This document shows positions 1 through 13,739 of a DNA stretch of 64,000 nucleotides, in pieces. A model generated the notes under the pieces. It saw only the letters and a program-made list of their open reading frames with translations, was not told the DNA's origin and did no database searches. How positions within the stretch are numbered: the first letter of the stretch is position 1; each line of letters begins with the position of its first letter. Where the stretch lies: assembly GCA_029215795.1 (NCBI GenBank), contig JARDYH010000002.1, positions 204,329,810 to 204,393,809 of the forward strand, written 5' to 3'. The position numbers and the translations under genes are program-made. This DNA comes from Anniella stebbinsi. Taxonomy: Eukaryota > Chordata > Lepidosauria > Squamata > Anniellidae.

Positions 1-799
1 ATATTACAGTAGCAGCTTCACAGTCCCTACATGTGTGTCCATGTGCACAATAATTCCTTCTTGTGGCTTCTCTCACTCATACTGCTATTCAAAATACAGG
101 AAGTGCTTGGAATTTTTTTAAACTCCCAAGAGCGGCCTTGAAATTAGTCACTCGTCTGGTCACCAAAGGCACACAAAAGTTGCCCCCAGCTTAAGGCCCT
201 CATTATCGCCCTCTCCCAGCTTTCTCTTTCTTGTGACAGAAGCAGCAACCACAGCTCTATCTCTGATAGATACACCCCACTCACACTGTCAGCAGTTGTT
301 GCAAACACAATAGCAATACAGTCACTACAACATGTGGCTTTCTGAAGACAGTAAAGGAAATAGAAAGACAAAGACAGCTCAGCCCAGAGGGAGCCATACT
401 ACTACCCCAACTGAGGGAGCACAGTGGGGCATGCTAGCTGTTGTATGAGCTTGCTTACCCACTCTTTCCTGTTAAGAGACAAAGCAGGAGAGGATACAGA
501 GAAAGGCAAGGGTAACCAAACAATACATACAACTACAAATACACACTCTAATCCTATATAGCAAGGATGGACAAGAAGTAGACTGGGATCTACTAATAGG
601 ACTGCAGGGTGATTTGCAGGAAATTGGCAAGGTAAATTAGTGACTCCCAATCATTTAACAACAAAAAGGTTCCTTACTCCCTTCCCCACTAGACTCTCTG
701 GTCTGTAGTAACTTACAATGTACATTTGCCCATAATTGTACAAATTTCAGAGGTATAGTAAATACAGGACTCTACAACAGCTGCCATTTTGCATCTGGT
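1..799. other. Non-coding sequence, presumably GLCCI1 intron 2
   Basis: No exon or clear repeat recognised, except a ~60-bp block at 605-665 that recurs at 2490-2553. Given exon 2 at 9.2 kb and no exon 3, this is probably intronic. Confidence 0.5.
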
Positions 800-1145
800 T
801 CTGGTGGTTATGGAATATTTATTTTATTAAAACATTTGCATCCCGCCCGATATCATTGAGATCTTAGGGCAACGTTCAGATAAAATCAATTCAACCGTAT
901 AGAACAATGAATAATGTACACAGATATTGAGCCATTAATCAACCTAAAACCAGTTGAAAATTTAAAAGCAATAAAAACAATTAAAACTAGGTTTAGGCAA
1001 ATTTAGCCCTCAAAGGCGTTGATAAAAAGCCACATTTTAACTTGGCGCCGAAACAAAGACAGCATTGGCGCCAGTTGGGCCTCTAAGGGGAGGGCATTCC
1101 ACAACCGGGGTGCCACAACAGAGAAAGTACTCTCCCATATCCCAC
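800..1145 (-). mobile_element. L2-like LINE 3' end fragment
   Basis: The minus strand near 1075-1135 encodes a degraded version of the C-terminal motif of L2-type proteins (FSVVAPRLWNALP), followed leftward by an A/T-rich 3' UTR-like stretch. Truncated at its 5' end. Confidence 0.65.
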
Positions 1146-1540
1146 TATAATGTTTGTCTTGCAGTTGTTGGGACACAGAGGCGTTCCCTCAAGTATCATT
1201 TGTTGTGAACCCACTTTGACTGCAATAACTGCAGAAAAAGGATATACAAATAAACTGGAATTGACTTGCACTGGCCTGTCCCTGGTAACAATGCAAGGGA
1301 CTTGCCACCTGAACCAATGTTTACTTTGGAGTCCTCGCACTGATTTCAAGAAGACTTGCTCACAATTGCACTCTTGGACAGTAGAGCTACACCAATGCAA
1401 CTGAACTATGCACAGCTGTGACATATCATAAGAGACAGGAGATGAAGAAGGGACACATGGAAGATGTAGAGTTGAAAAGATATTGAGAAGGCAAAGCGGG
1501 AGGGGAGCTGTAGGGTATGATGTACTCCTTCCATTTAAAG

Positions 1541-1660
1541 CAGGGGTAGGCAACCTGGTGCCCTCCAGATGTTTTGGACTGCAACTCTATTAAGCCCCAG
1601 TCTCCAATAGTCAGGGAGCATAGAAGTCGTATTCCAAAACATCTGGAAGGCACCCGGCAT
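1541..1660. mobile_element. Palindromic hAT-like MITE copy
   Basis: Same family as the MITE at 24.0 kb: CAACCTGGTGCCCTCCAGAT near the left end, and the inverted ATCTGGAAGGCACCCGG near the right end, with a TTTTGGACTGCAACTC subterminal block. Confidence 0.7.
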
Positions 1661-2829
1661 TTAAGCAACCAAAAGGGAGGACAAACCACAACTTCATTCA
1701 GTAGCTGGGACATTCATCAGGGAGCAGTACCTCAACTGTACACACATGCAGAGGGCTTAACACATAAGCTAGAGTTTTAACTCAAATGCCTCATTCACCT
1801 GGAAGCCCCATTCATGAGATTTTCCCTCCCCACTTTTTGGGGAGGGAGAAAATAATGTTAACAGGGCCGCCATGTGATGAGCTATTCATGGGGGAGGAGA
1901 GGCAGCTAATATATTAAGAGGGCTATGTAGAAGAGGGGAGGTTTTCTGTACTGCAACTCTACAAGGCAAAGGCTCCAAGTAACATCTGAACTGAGGCAAA
2001 TAAAGCCCCTTGCACTGCTTATGATTTGGGGGGGGGGGGGGGGACAGCTTGGTAGTAGGCACTCCCATTTGTGCTTTTCTTTCTAGTCCAAGCAAGCTTT
2101 GTACTAAACTGGCCAGAAAATAAGTGCCTAGAATCCTATGTTTAGCTGGAATTCAAGTGAAATGCATTGCGCAGACCTGTTATAAAACTGTTATGAGTTC
2201 TCCTAGCCCCCCCCCCCAACCAGGAATCCAGGGAACTGTAGTTTTATTAGGGTGTTGAGAATTCTAATAGAGATTACCAACCCCCTTCACAGAACTACAA
2301 TTTCCATGGCTCTCTGCCAAGAATAATTACTACACCAGTTTATATGTAGTGCAGCATAGGTATGCCCTCAGAAAATAAAACGTTGAAAGAATCCTCTTGG
2401 GTCACCTAGTATAACACAGTTGTATTTCCACATAGTTCACAATGGCAGTAGTTGTCATTTTTAAGTTGGGGGTGGAGAGAAGGGAAATCTCTGGGTGATT
2501 TGCAGTAGATTGGCAAGGATTTATGCCTCCCAATTGTTTAACAATAGCAACAAGGAAGAGATCCCACCGAAATACACAAAATTATGCTGCTGAAATTAAG
2601 AAAGCTTGGGGTAAACAGGTGATTTGTGCATGGAAGGACTGTGAACAGCATTCAGTTCTGATACTCAAAACAAATTCCTGGGCTCAGAATTCTTTAATTC
2701 TGAATTATGTCTGTTGCACTAGGTTCCTGTGGGTGGATTTCAGGGTTCAATTTTTTTAAAAAAAAAACAACAACGTAGATCCCATGCACATGATGTCTTT
2801 CCACCTGATTTAGGTGACACATGAAGCTG
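1661..2829. other. Intronic sequence with minor repeats
   Basis: Contains G and C homopolymer runs (2028, 2207). The block at 2200-2340 has GGGAACTGTAGTTTTATTAG and the complementary ACAGAACTACAATTTCC, suggesting an old MITE. No coding exon seen. Confidence 0.5.
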
Positions 2830-3360
2830 CCTTATATATGATCAGGATATGTGTTCAGTACTGTTTACTCTGATGAGCAGCAGCCCTCTAGGGCTTCAGG
2901 TGAAATCCTTCATTGGTCATTATCTTTAAAGCTCTACATGGTTTGGGTCCAGGTTACCTGCAGGATCGCCTTCTCCCATACAATCTGCCCCGCACACTCA
3001 GGTCCTCTGGGAAGAACTTACTACAGTCGGCCAAGACTAGGCTGACAACTGTTACCCAGAGGACCTTTTCTTCTGCCGCTCCCAGACTGTGGAATGACCT
3101 GCTGGAGGAGACTCGTCAACTTAACAGTCTTTTAGAATTTAAGAAAGCTATAAAGACTCATCTCTTCTGGCAGGCATATCCAGTGGAATTTTAGAATGTT
3201 TTAGGATATTTTTAATGATGTTTTATTGCTATTTTAATACTGTGCACCATGTTTTTAATCAGTTTTATGTATTTTATCATATTTTATATTTACTGTTGTT
3301 CCCCGCCTCGATCCAAATGGAGAGGCGGGTAAGAAATAAATTTATTATTATTATTAATCA
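2830..3360 (+). mobile_element. L2-like LINE 3' end fragment
   Basis: Encodes the end of the LINE protein: FKALHGLGPGYLQDRLLPYN, TLRSSGKNLLQSAKTRLTTV, FSSAAPRLWNDLLEETRQL and IKTHLFWQAYPVEF, then a stop. The 3' UTR ends in an (ATT)n tail at 3340-3357. 5'-truncated, typical of LINE insertion. Confidence 0.82.
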
Positions 3361-3364
3361 TCAC

Positions 3365-3430
3365 TTGCTATATAATACTTTTAAATGGAGGTGCTAGGGA
3401 CTGAACATCCAAAGCATGTGCTCATTCACT
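3365..3430 (-). repeat. tRNA-derived SINE fragment
   Basis: Minus-strand GGGACCCTAGTTTAGTGAAT and AGCACATGCTTTGGATGTTC resemble the tRNA-related head of the SINEs at 5.9 and 38.9 kb. It follows the L2 tail directly. Confidence 0.5.
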
Positions 3431-5867
3431 AAACTAGGGTCCCTCCACATTTTAAGGGTCAGACTGAAAAGCATCACACAGCTTAATATAAACATTCCCA
3501 ACACAGATTCCTTGCCAACTTCATGAACGTTGAAACAGCTATTTGAATATGTATATGCATGATAGAAACACAAACGAATCATGTACTTTGGAAGAAAGTT
3601 GCCTTCCAAAATAAAAAGTAAAGGCCATGGTATCTTAAGATTTCTGATGTTATTACAGATATCATACAATTCAGTTCACATATCAGGGCTAAACACCAAT
3701 TCTCTTCCCTGTAAACTATATGTACCATATCATTGTTGTTGTTTTAGGTAAGATTTCAGCCTCCAAGATTACTATCATAGTGTGAATTATGAATTCTCAC
3801 TTTAAACAAGAAATCTCTCTTTTGTCCAGCTGATAGCTAAATACCACATGTATCAAGGACTTAAAATGGGCAACTGGAGGCTCAAGGTGCCAAATCAGCC
3901 CTTGAGGCATCCCTTTGGGACATGAACATAGCCCAGATGCTAAGGATACCTTTGCTCATTTGCAACTTAACTTCTTTCTTGAACATGACCCAAGATATAG
4001 GCCATGGTCTCTTTATGGCTCCCCACTCCCAGAGGAGGTCATCTTCACCTATTGTGAATCCCTACGCCATGGGATTGACAATATCAGTCTACCTCTATTA
4101 GGGGTAGAGGGATTATGTTGACAACACTGGTTAAAAGTTTTATAGCTCAGGCAGCATTCCATACCAGTGAGTTCTAATTGGAAACTTTTATTAAAAACTA
4201 TGGCAAGGAGTGCTTTTTGAAAAGACAGATAGGATAAACCACATTGTTCTGTTGCATGTGTTGACAGTGGCAGTACAATTTACAACGTTTCTCTCACATG
4301 TGGTTTTAAAACCACAGTAACTGATTGCTATAGCATCTAATTAGAACAAGCCCAGAAATAGGATTTTAAAGTGGTTTTCCCCATGGCTTCAAAATTTCCA
4401 GACATTTTACATCTCTAGTATTGTTAAACAAGAAATGTCCCAGGACATGTTCTGAGCACACATGTTGCAGCCACCTTGCTGAACCTAAGCAGCTCTGGGT
4501 CTGATCAGTGCCTGAATCAGAGATTATCAGAGAACTCCAGGTGCACCATCTTGAGTTCCATGACAGAAGGCAAGCAGTGTATAAATGGACTATGTACAAT
4601 AGTGGCCAGACCCTGTTTTCTTAGGAGCTACTTCAGCCACTCACCTGTGGAATGCTGGGAGTTGTCTCTAGAAGACTAAGAAATCTGGAAGTTGGTTTCT
4701 CTCTCCACCCCTCAAGCCATTTATGTTCCATAAATTATTAAAACAGGTATGTGATGTCAGATAGACTACTACAATTTTCGTGGATTTATTTGCAAGGCTA
4801 TTTGTCAGATAGGCTTCTAAGTGTTAGACGTTTATTTTAGCAGATAAACTGATCCAATCAGCAGCACAGGCAAAACCCCTTTTTATTTATACAGTCATTT
4901 GCCCTACTGAGCTGCTGTTCTTTTCTGCTGCTATTTTAATCTGTATTTTTTAATTTAAAAGTTCTTTTTCTTAGAAATTGCTCCAAAGGCAAAAATGTTA
5001 CTACACATTAAATTACAATCTGTAACACCCTCCAGGCATTAGGTAAGATTTTACTAAAGGTCATATCTGAGTCATAAAGGTTGCCACCTGACCATCCATT
5101 CTCTGATGTATAACACTTTATTTGCTTTCAAAACAAGATGCTGCTGAGCAAGAGGTGCTGAATAGGTGGTGCCATCCATGGTGAAGTATAAAACACAATA
5201 ACCTTCAACTATTTTGAATGCAGTCTATTTTAAGGTTACTTCATCTTTGCAAGCCTCATGTGCCCACTGTGTCCATTAAAACAGGAGATTAAAATTTATG
5301 GCACTCTGGAAATCAGTGTTAATTTGGTCTCCATTGAGCCATTTTAATGCTATAGAGCTAAAGTAACTTCCATAATCATGGTGAAGTAATAGATTAGAAG
5401 TTTAATATCTATCTTGCTAAAAGGGCTATCAAATAGTAACTTGCAGAAATCATCCTTGTAAGTGAAAATGGTATTCTCTCAGTTTTCATTTAACACATGG
5501 GCAAGCTGGGCAGCTGTTTATTAGACAGTAGGAAGGTTCAAGTTCTCAAAAGTCCTACAGGACCAAACATGAGCATTCTGAAGAATGGGTGGGCTTTTAC
5601 ACACATAAATATAGGCTTACCTTAGACTCGGGGTAAGATGAAGCAGACCAAAATCAGTTTATTAATCACCTGCTAGAGTGCTGAAAATCCAAAAACTGAT
5701 CAAAAATAGTAAATTAACACACAGCAAGCCAGAACTCACTAAGAATTTGAGGAAGGAGGGGGGAAGTTATCGGCAATTATCAAGACCTAAAAAGGTTTAA
5801 CTCCCAGTATTTTTAAAATGAGATTTCTAAGTCCACATGTCCCATATGAGGTCAAACTGTTTGCTCC
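3431..5867. other. Intronic sequence, nothing recognised
   Basis: AT-rich sequence without splice-flanked conserved coding motifs or a repeat I can name. Confidence 0.45.
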
Positions 5868-6020
5868 TCTAGCCCAGTATTTATTCTGGCTGGCAGCAGC
5901 TCTCTAGGATCTCTTGTCCCATCAATTGCTACCTAATCCTTCTAACTGGAGATGCCATAGAACTTGCAACCTTCTGTATGCAAAGCATGTGCTCTACCAC
6001 AGAACTATTTTCCTTCCCCA
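5868..6020 (-). repeat. tRNA-derived SINE
   Basis: Minus strand: GTGGTAGAGCACATGCTTTG and a GGTTGCAAGTTC (B box-like) block, then AGAGCTGCTGCCAGCCAGAA and ATACTGGGCTAGAGG. Squamate tRNA-SINE organisation. Confidence 0.68.
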
Positions 6021-6879
6021 AACCCTGAATTGGCACTCATTTCATAGTGTTTTGCAGTAGTGCTGCAGCAGTTGTAAACCAGATATACCTGTAACTAAGC
6101 TAATTGATCTTGGAAAGTGAACATGATTTCATCCAAAATAGGCAATAATTGATTGATATTAGGCACTCTTATGTAAGAGGCAAGCATGCATCTAGCAAGT
6201 CTGTTTACCATTCCATTACTGCAGTACCACTGTCAATCCTCCAACACTCCCAGCCACTATCAAATCAATACATCAAGCAATCAATAGCCGTATGCTGCAG
6301 TAGAGAGTCAGGCCGATGCATCAATAAGGACAGCCTGAACTATTCCAACTTTTTTTTTTTTAAAAAAAGAGGGGGTTAAAATGACCATGTTTGCTAAAGC
6401 ACAAATTAAATGAAAATAAAATGTGGGATGAGGTCTGCTGTATAATTTCTGAAGCCTTACTAGGCCATTCAGGAGAGGAACAGCTCCAGCTGCTCCAGTT
6501 TGCCTAACAGACAAAACCCCACTGTTGAGAATGAAATAAGAGAGTTAAAGCCATAGTTCACTAACAGCAGAAATAGAGTTGAAATCCTAAATCTCAACTT
6601 CACCACCATCCCTGCCCCAAATCCTTTCACAACTTTCTTCAAATCTGTTCTGTGCAATTCCAAGGAGGGTATCTGCTCCAGTAACCCATATGGAAGAACT
6701 GTGCACAGATCATTATTTTTTCTTCTTACAGACCAATACTGCTAATCATCTGGAACTTTAGGTACACTAAGCGTTTTATAAATCAGGTACTATTTTGTTT
6801 ATGCTGGTTACATGTTAAGATTGAAATTGTACCAAAGACAAAAAAATGCATTTAGGATGGGGGTGCAAGAGCAAATTAA

Positions 6880-7240
6880 TACCAGCAAATAAATATCAGG
6901 GCACTGCCACCGAGAGCAAATTAAAATACAGGGCACTGCCACCAAAAAGTCCTCTCGTCCATTGCCACCAACTATGCCTCTGAAGGCAACAGCAAGAGGG
7001 GTCAGAAACTGATCTTAATGGAAGGGCAAGTTCACATGAGAGGAGGCAGTCTTTCAAGTAGTCAGGACCCAAGTAGTTTAGGACTCTAAAAGTAATAACC
7101 AGCACCTTGCATTGCACTTGAATTGAACTGGCAGCCAGTGCAGCTGATACAAAAAGGAGTCACATGGTTCTAGCTGAAGTTTCTGAATGGGTTTCAAGGG
7201 CAGCTCCACAAAGACCACCTATGTGTAAGCCATGTGGGGC
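6880..7240 (-). mobile_element. L2-like LINE fragment
   Basis: On the minus strand a degraded CKVLVITFRVLNYLGPDYLKD and FGGSALYFNLL are visible, the same C-terminal segment as at 2.9 kb. The antisense of a LHWLPV-type block lies near 7130. Frames are broken. Confidence 0.6.
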
Positions 7241-8139
7241 CTTGTCCTCGTGCCTCCACGTGGCCAGAGAGGGCAGAGCCCTGATTGCCTCCGATTACAA
7301 AGGCTGCTCTTGTTGCTTAAGGTGTCTACAGACCATCAGAATGGGGTCTTGTTTAGCTTTCGAGGCTGAGACAACATTTAGCTTTAGGTATTCCTGGTTT
7401 GTTCAATCTTGGTATATATGTGTTGTGAGATGTTTAGCGTATTTCTAGGACTATTTAAATTTTGTTAAGACTACTTAATGAATTATCTGGAAATGTTGCT
7501 GTATTTTATTATGTAAATATTTCTGATGTTGCTGAACACAGCTTTGAGCAAGGTTTTACAACAGAAAAGTGGCATACAAATAAACTGATGATGATACTGG
7601 CCTTAACTTTCCTGTATTGAAGTGAACATTCTAGCTTTTTCGTGAGATCTTAAGCAGGGCAGTAAAAAGTAAGAGTCTAGCAATCCACCATGAAGTTAGG
7701 TTATCTATGTTAATATAACCTACTGTCCATTCTTGTCTTGATTCGTGACATACAAGAGAAACACAGAAGGATCATATGCAATGCTACAGGGTACAGAAAG
7801 ATAGGTAGCATGCATGTTGGGCCCCAGTGGGCAAGAGAAGAAGGAAGGCTTCTTAGATTTTCCCCAGGACCTACTGGGTCCAGGATTTTCTTCTCAGTTA
7901 ACACTCTGAAGACATACTGAAAATGCCAGCATCTAAGATATTATACTCCTACGATCAGAAGCAATGCTGAGAGGGCAGTCACTGCAATGGAGCACTGTAT
8001 TTCAAGCTTGATTCTCTAAAAAGCAAGCTAAAGCACCTACCTTGCCCCTGTGCTGGTCTTTAGAGGTACTGCACGAAGATAAACAGCAGCATAGGAACGA
8101 AGAGGGACCATGTAAGGGTTGTTTAACTCTTGCAGAACC

Positions 8140-8310
8140 CATGGTCCCCAGGTTCACATGATATGACAAACTGTGGCTGGATGTTTAATATACCAATCCT
8201 GCCTGACACACTCCACAGCTCACCATGGCTAAAACAATCCACGATGGGCTGTTTTGACTGTGCGAAACAGGTCAATGAATGTGCCAGAGTGCCTCTAGTA
8301 TAGACATATT
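8140..8310. mobile_element. MITE-like repeat in GLCCI1 intron 2
   Basis: CCAGGTTCACATGATATGAC at left and GACTGTGCGAAACAGG near the right, with ACCATGGCTAAAACAATCC inside. Resembles the GGTTCACAC-type MITE ends, but diverged. Confidence 0.4.
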
Positions 8311-9192
8311 AGTAAATGATTTTTTTTGGTCAGTATCGTAACATACTTGCCTTTGGATAGTGACCTCTTAAGGATTGTGACTTTTCCATGCTATTTGAAA
8401 AGCAATCAGACTAAAACTAAATTATGAATATTTCCTCTATATCTAAGTCTGACCTACTCACTTCAAATATTAAAAGTCAAATGAATGCATAAATGCAAGA
8501 AGTTGCCCTCCACTGAATAGAAGCACAAAGCAAATCGAACATTGTTTTCATAGGCTCAATCCCTCACAGGGATTATGCAGATGGTAATTTGTGTCTACTA
8601 GTACATCAGTGCTTTATGAGCTGAATGGACCATGCTCTAGTTTTGCTGCAGCAGAGCACAAATACCAATTTGCTTTTATTGCTACAGTTCAGAACCTTAC
8701 CAGAAGACCACTAAAAGCAATTTCTTCTAGAAACTCTAATACAATACTAGTTCCAATGCACTACATTCTTATGTCCTTTTGTAACTGGATGAGTAGAGAA
8801 GCCATTGCCAGGAAATAGGAGTCTGTTCTCACGCTACCAAAAATACTGGAGAAGAAATGCACTCCAAGGCTGAAAAGCAGCAACACTCACTGTACTGGAA
8901 GCCCATAAGAGACTGGGTGTTAGAAACAAAGACAGGTCTATGCCCTGATGATTTTACAACCTAAATCACGCCAGAAAAGAAGAGGCAAGGCTAACACAAA
9001 GCGGACAGGAGGGAGAAGACAAGGGTGAACAAGAAAGGTGTTTCTATTTGGGAAGATTACAACATTAAGGAGAATCTACTTTGCTTCTGTTCTACTCACA
9101 ACCTACACACACCCAGTGTACTTAGATACCAGCACTGGCTATATATTGCACATACCAATTGGACTGAGAGAGCAGTTAAGTAGCAATTATTA

Positions 9193-9375
<183 letters not shown>

Positions 9376-10329
9376 TTATAGGCGACATTGTGAGTATGGT
9401 TGTTAATAATTTAGCTAGCCACGTGTTTTCAACGTAGCAACTAACACAACAGACCTGTTAATAAGAAAATATCCCCTGTCAAGTTCAACCTCAAGCAGGA
9501 AAAACTCCAAAAGGTAAGGTAAATTGGAGCAGTGCCAAGTATTCTGTGAATAGAGGGAATATGCATGAATGCAGGAAAAAGCATTCATATGAGATTTTAT
9601 CTCGTTCACTCCTCTCCCACCCTACCACTTTTAGATAACACCATGTTTTTTTTAAAAAAAACACCTTTCTTTCCATAAAATTTTCTTGATAGCGTACATT
9701 TTGATAGTTGCATATGAGCTAGGCAACTTTCCAGGTTAAGTCTGCACTTCAGCTTACCTTCTCACTTAACCTTTGCTAGAAGAAAAACACTTCTGGCATG
9801 GGCCAACTCCACGCTGTATGTAAACACATCAAAAGGCAATGCAGTACCTTTAAGAGTAATATGACCCCAAAGGTATCACAGACAAGAGATTACTTTATTA
9901 AATGCATGGACAGTGACTTTGTTAGATAGTTAATATATTAAGAAAATATAGCCTAATATTTGAGTCATGTAACCTAGACTGCTTCTATTAGCACCCCTCC
10001 CATTGTTTAATATTTGAATTATCTTAACAGTTTTATACAATATTGACCTGCATTGACAATGCATTCTGTGGTGTCAAAATTTTTGAATTGGAAAGTTGCC
10101 CACCCCTGCCCTAGAGGAATCTATTTTAGTATGTTTATTTTACTTGTATTTAGAAAACAACAAAGCTAAAAGAAAAAGCACTCCATGTTAATTTTTTATC
10201 CCAGTATACCACAAGTATTTGACCTGAAGTTTTTGAGAAGTGAAATTAAAGGACACTGAGTGTGATTTAAATTTTATATTATGAAGACTTTTTTAACAGG
10301 AGTACTTGTAAAAAAAAAATTGAAGACAT

Positions 10330-10553
10330 TGGGCAGTATCCAACACTGTTGCTCCACTTACACCACTGACATAGCATTAGCATAAGTGACCTCTGGTGCA
10401 ATGCCAATAGCATATGCTGGCATGACAGGTTTTCCAGAAAAATCTGTTGAACCAGTGGTAATACCCTATTGGCATTGCACTAGAGGTTGCTTACTCTAGC
10501 ACTATATCAATGGCGTAAGTGGAGTGGCAGCACTGGATACTGCTAATAGCATG
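10330..10553. mobile_element. MITE with ~95-bp inverted arms
   Basis: Left arm GGGCAGTATCCAACACTG, then TGCTCCACTTACACC and GGTGCAATGCCAATAG. The right arm holds the reverse complements (CTATTGGCATTGCACTAG, GGCGTAAGTGGAGTGG, GCACTGGATACTGC). The arms span nearly the whole element. No clean target duplication was seen. Confidence 0.75.
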
Positions 10554-11504
10554 TACTTCCCTTACGTTGTTTAAGAAGAAAACTGTTGACATACTAATTA
10601 ATTTTAGCAACTGTGCATGATATGCTGACAACCACTCATTTATTTCAACAAAGTTCAACTCTCTTCAACTAAGGTTGTTGGGGTACCTTCAGTTTCACTG
10701 TCACTATTTATTAGTTCCATTTCACTCTGTTTTTTTATTTATTATAGTTCTATACCATCAATTAGCTGAAATTCTCTGCCAAATCTGTCTAATATTGTGT
10801 TTGCAATTGGAATACATTCAATTTAATAAACTCATTTGTTAAATTGAAACATTTCCATGGAAAAATAAAGCACTGGAAATTTTTCTGCTGTATATCACTG
10901 TGTAAGGCAACTGACAAGGCAAGGGCTCAAGCCAACCACCAAGGTTCCCCTTCTAGCCCCTAACAGAAATCTGTTCTCAAGGACATTCTTACCCACTAAC
11001 CCACATTTCACATTATTGAATACTGCTGGTGGAAGCAAGGACACTCAAGCACTGATGGCATTGACATATAGCAACTACTCCTAGATATTATGGCAGGAAT
11101 AGAGAAAACTGTCCACAGGAATGCAGGCGGTTTCTGGTAGCATCCACACCACAGGCTCCTGAAAGTGTGGCCAAGTTACATACGGATCAACTCTACAAAG
11201 GTCTCTCCTGCTGACAGTAGATAAATTAAAGTATTTCTAAGGATCACTGACACCAAAAAATTTGATCACATATCAGTCTCTCCAACATCTTCTCCAGTGA
11301 AAACTGATCCAGAGAAGCTGAGTGAATTCTTTGTGGTATCTGCATTTTCCTTTGGTATTTTTTTTTAACATGTATCATCTAACACTTGCTCCCTTAACAG
11401 TAGGTTTCCTGCCATTGAGGAATTTAAGCAATTGGTTTAAAATAGATGCAACTCTGCTTTTCAAATTCCTTTGCTTGCCTTGTCAGTTTATATTTCGTTT
11501 ACTT

Positions 11505-11822
11505 AGGGTGACCATATGAAAAGGAGGACAGGGCTCCTGTATCTTTAACAGTAGCAAAGGACAGGGAATTTCAGCAGGTGTTGTTTGTATGCATATATAA
11601 CCTGGTGAAATTCCCTCTTCATCACAACAGTTAAAGCTGCAGGAGCCCTGTCTCTTGACTATGTACAAAAGAGGGCAGGGCTTCTGCAGCTTTAACTTTG
11701 TGATGAAGAGGGAATTTCACCAGGTTCTGCTTATATACAAATGACATCTGCTGAAATTCCCTTTTCTATGAAACTGTTAAAGATACAGGAGCCCTGTCCT
11801 CCTTTTCATATGGTCAGCCTAG
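11505..11822. mobile_element. Palindromic MITE, about 318 bp
   Basis: The ends TAGGGTGACCATATGAAAAG and CTTTTCATATGGTCAGCCTA pair, followed inward by GGAGGACAGGGCTCCTGTAT and its complement, and AGGGAATTTCAGCAGGTG. The centre contains a second inverted block around CAGCTTTAAC. TTACT at left and GTACT at right could be a short target duplication. Confidence 0.78.
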
Positions 11823-11849
11823 TACTATTATATTTCAATTGTGGTACAG

Positions 11850-13235
11850 GCCTGGTATTCAAATGGAACTGCCCTGGACGCCCTGTTGTAAGCCCTTTTC
11901 TGAGAGGGAAAGAGGGAGTGTGACCCTGTTGATTTTCTTGGACCTCTCAGCAGCTTTTGATACTATCAACCATGGTATCCTTCTGGATAAATTGTCTGGG
12001 CTGGGAGTTGGTGGTACTGCATTGCAGAGTTTCCGCTTCTACTTAGATGGCTGTTTCCAGAAAGTGGTCTTGGGAGATTATTGCTCTGTCTTTTGGCAGT
12101 TATGCCATGAGGTGCAACAGGGCTGTATTTTATCCAAAGTGCTGTTCAACATCTACATGAAACTGCTGGGGGAGTTTATCTAGAGATGTGGACTTAGATC
12201 TCACCAATATGCAGATGACACCCAGCTCTCGCTCTCTCTCCTTTTCATCAAATCCAGGTGAGGCAGTGGATGCTTTGATTCAGTGCCTGGGTATGGTAAT
12301 AGATTGGATGAAGGCCAATAAACTGAGACTCAATCAAGTTAAGATGGTGGTCCTGTTGGTGAGTGGTTCTTCTGCTTGGATGACTGATATTCAATCTATT
12401 CTAGAGGGGGTTGCACTCCCCCAAGTGATCAGATTCAAAGATTGGAGGTGTTCTTATATCCAGCACTGATATTGGAGGAACAGGTGGCAGAAAGCACCTT
12501 TTATCAGCTTAGGCTGATATACCAACTATGTTCCACTCTGGACAAATAGCCTAACTACTGTTATCTACACTCTGGTAGCCTCTCATTTGTATTGCTGCAA
12601 TGTTTTATACATGGGACTACCTTTGAATATGGTCCAGAAACTCCAACTGGTCCAAAACAGGGCAACAAGAATGTTAACGGCACTGGCCAATATGATCTGC
12701 ACTGGCTACCAGTCCATTTCTGGACCAAATTCAAGTTACTGGTATTAAATTATAATGCCACAAATGGCTTAGGGCCAGATTACCTGAAGGATCATCTCCT
12801 CCCTTATATACCTGCCAGAGCTTAAGAACAGCTTCAGTGGCCCTTCTCCAATGCCCCCACCGAATGAGGTGAGGCAGATGGCTACTAATGAGAGGCCTTT
12901 TCAGTGGTGGTACCCCTGTAGTAGAATTACCTCTCCAGAGAAGATGATTGGCACGTACATTGTGGTCTTTTTGGCACCTGGTGAAGACTATTTTATTTTT
13001 CCAGGCTTTTTAACCCTTCAGTTTTAAACATTGTGTTAGTGCATTTTTAGATTTTTGCACTGTTGCTGGCTTCTATCTTGGTTACTACTTTGGTTTTATT
13101 TTGTTTTAAACTTAAGGTTTTATATTATGTTTTACTATGTTATTGTATTTTATGATTTTAAGCTTTGGCTTGTCAACTCTCCAGAGAATGTCAGTTAATG
13201 GGTCATATAGAAATACAATAAATAAATATTTATTA
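11850..13235 (+). mobile_element. L2-like LINE copy with reverse transcriptase remnants
   Basis: The longest LINE copy in the window. RT motifs appear across several frames: [20 protein letters not shown], a degenerate [19 protein letters not shown], the catalytic box (QYADDTQL in the frame around 12200), and MVIDWMKANKLRLNQVK. The C-terminal GPDYLKDHLLPYIPAR is near 12790, and the 3' end has AATAAATAAATA at about 13215. Frameshifts show it is inactive. Confidence 0.82.
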
Positions 13236-13739
13236 GACTGTTCCTTCCCCCTCTTGGTCAAGGGCAAGAGTATGCCACATAGTAATTCTGTGGCTAAACT
13301 TTGATTTCTAATATATTTGACTAGAAATGTGAGAAGGGAGAGCTTAAAAAATTAAAAACTGACATTAATTTTTTTTTAAAAGGGGAACAACTGAAGAACT
13401 ATTTTTTTCAAAAATTAAGAGAGGCATCCTATTTAAAATGGTATTTTAAAAATATTGTAGCAAGACTCCTTGACCCAAGACTTAAAGGTAATGTTAATGA
13501 TGATAGGAAACAATCACCATTCTTATGATGCAACACTATGGGAGATTAACTTTTAAAAGTTACAGAATATAGAACATCTTAAGGTTCATATCAGCAGTCT
13601 GACAAAAATATTGTTCCTGCAATGCAGTTGCAAGGCAAGCCTTTTTATTTAACAAATGGACTCGTCTCATTTCATATTTGCCTCAGATTCCTCTACTTTC
13701 TGCATTATGAGAAACTGATAAACATAAAGCATATACAAT

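Noticed and set aside
11850..12830. Host gene suggested by reverse transcriptase-like frames
   Set aside because: Motifs are those of an L2-like LINE, broken by frameshifts and followed by the usual LINE 3' end.
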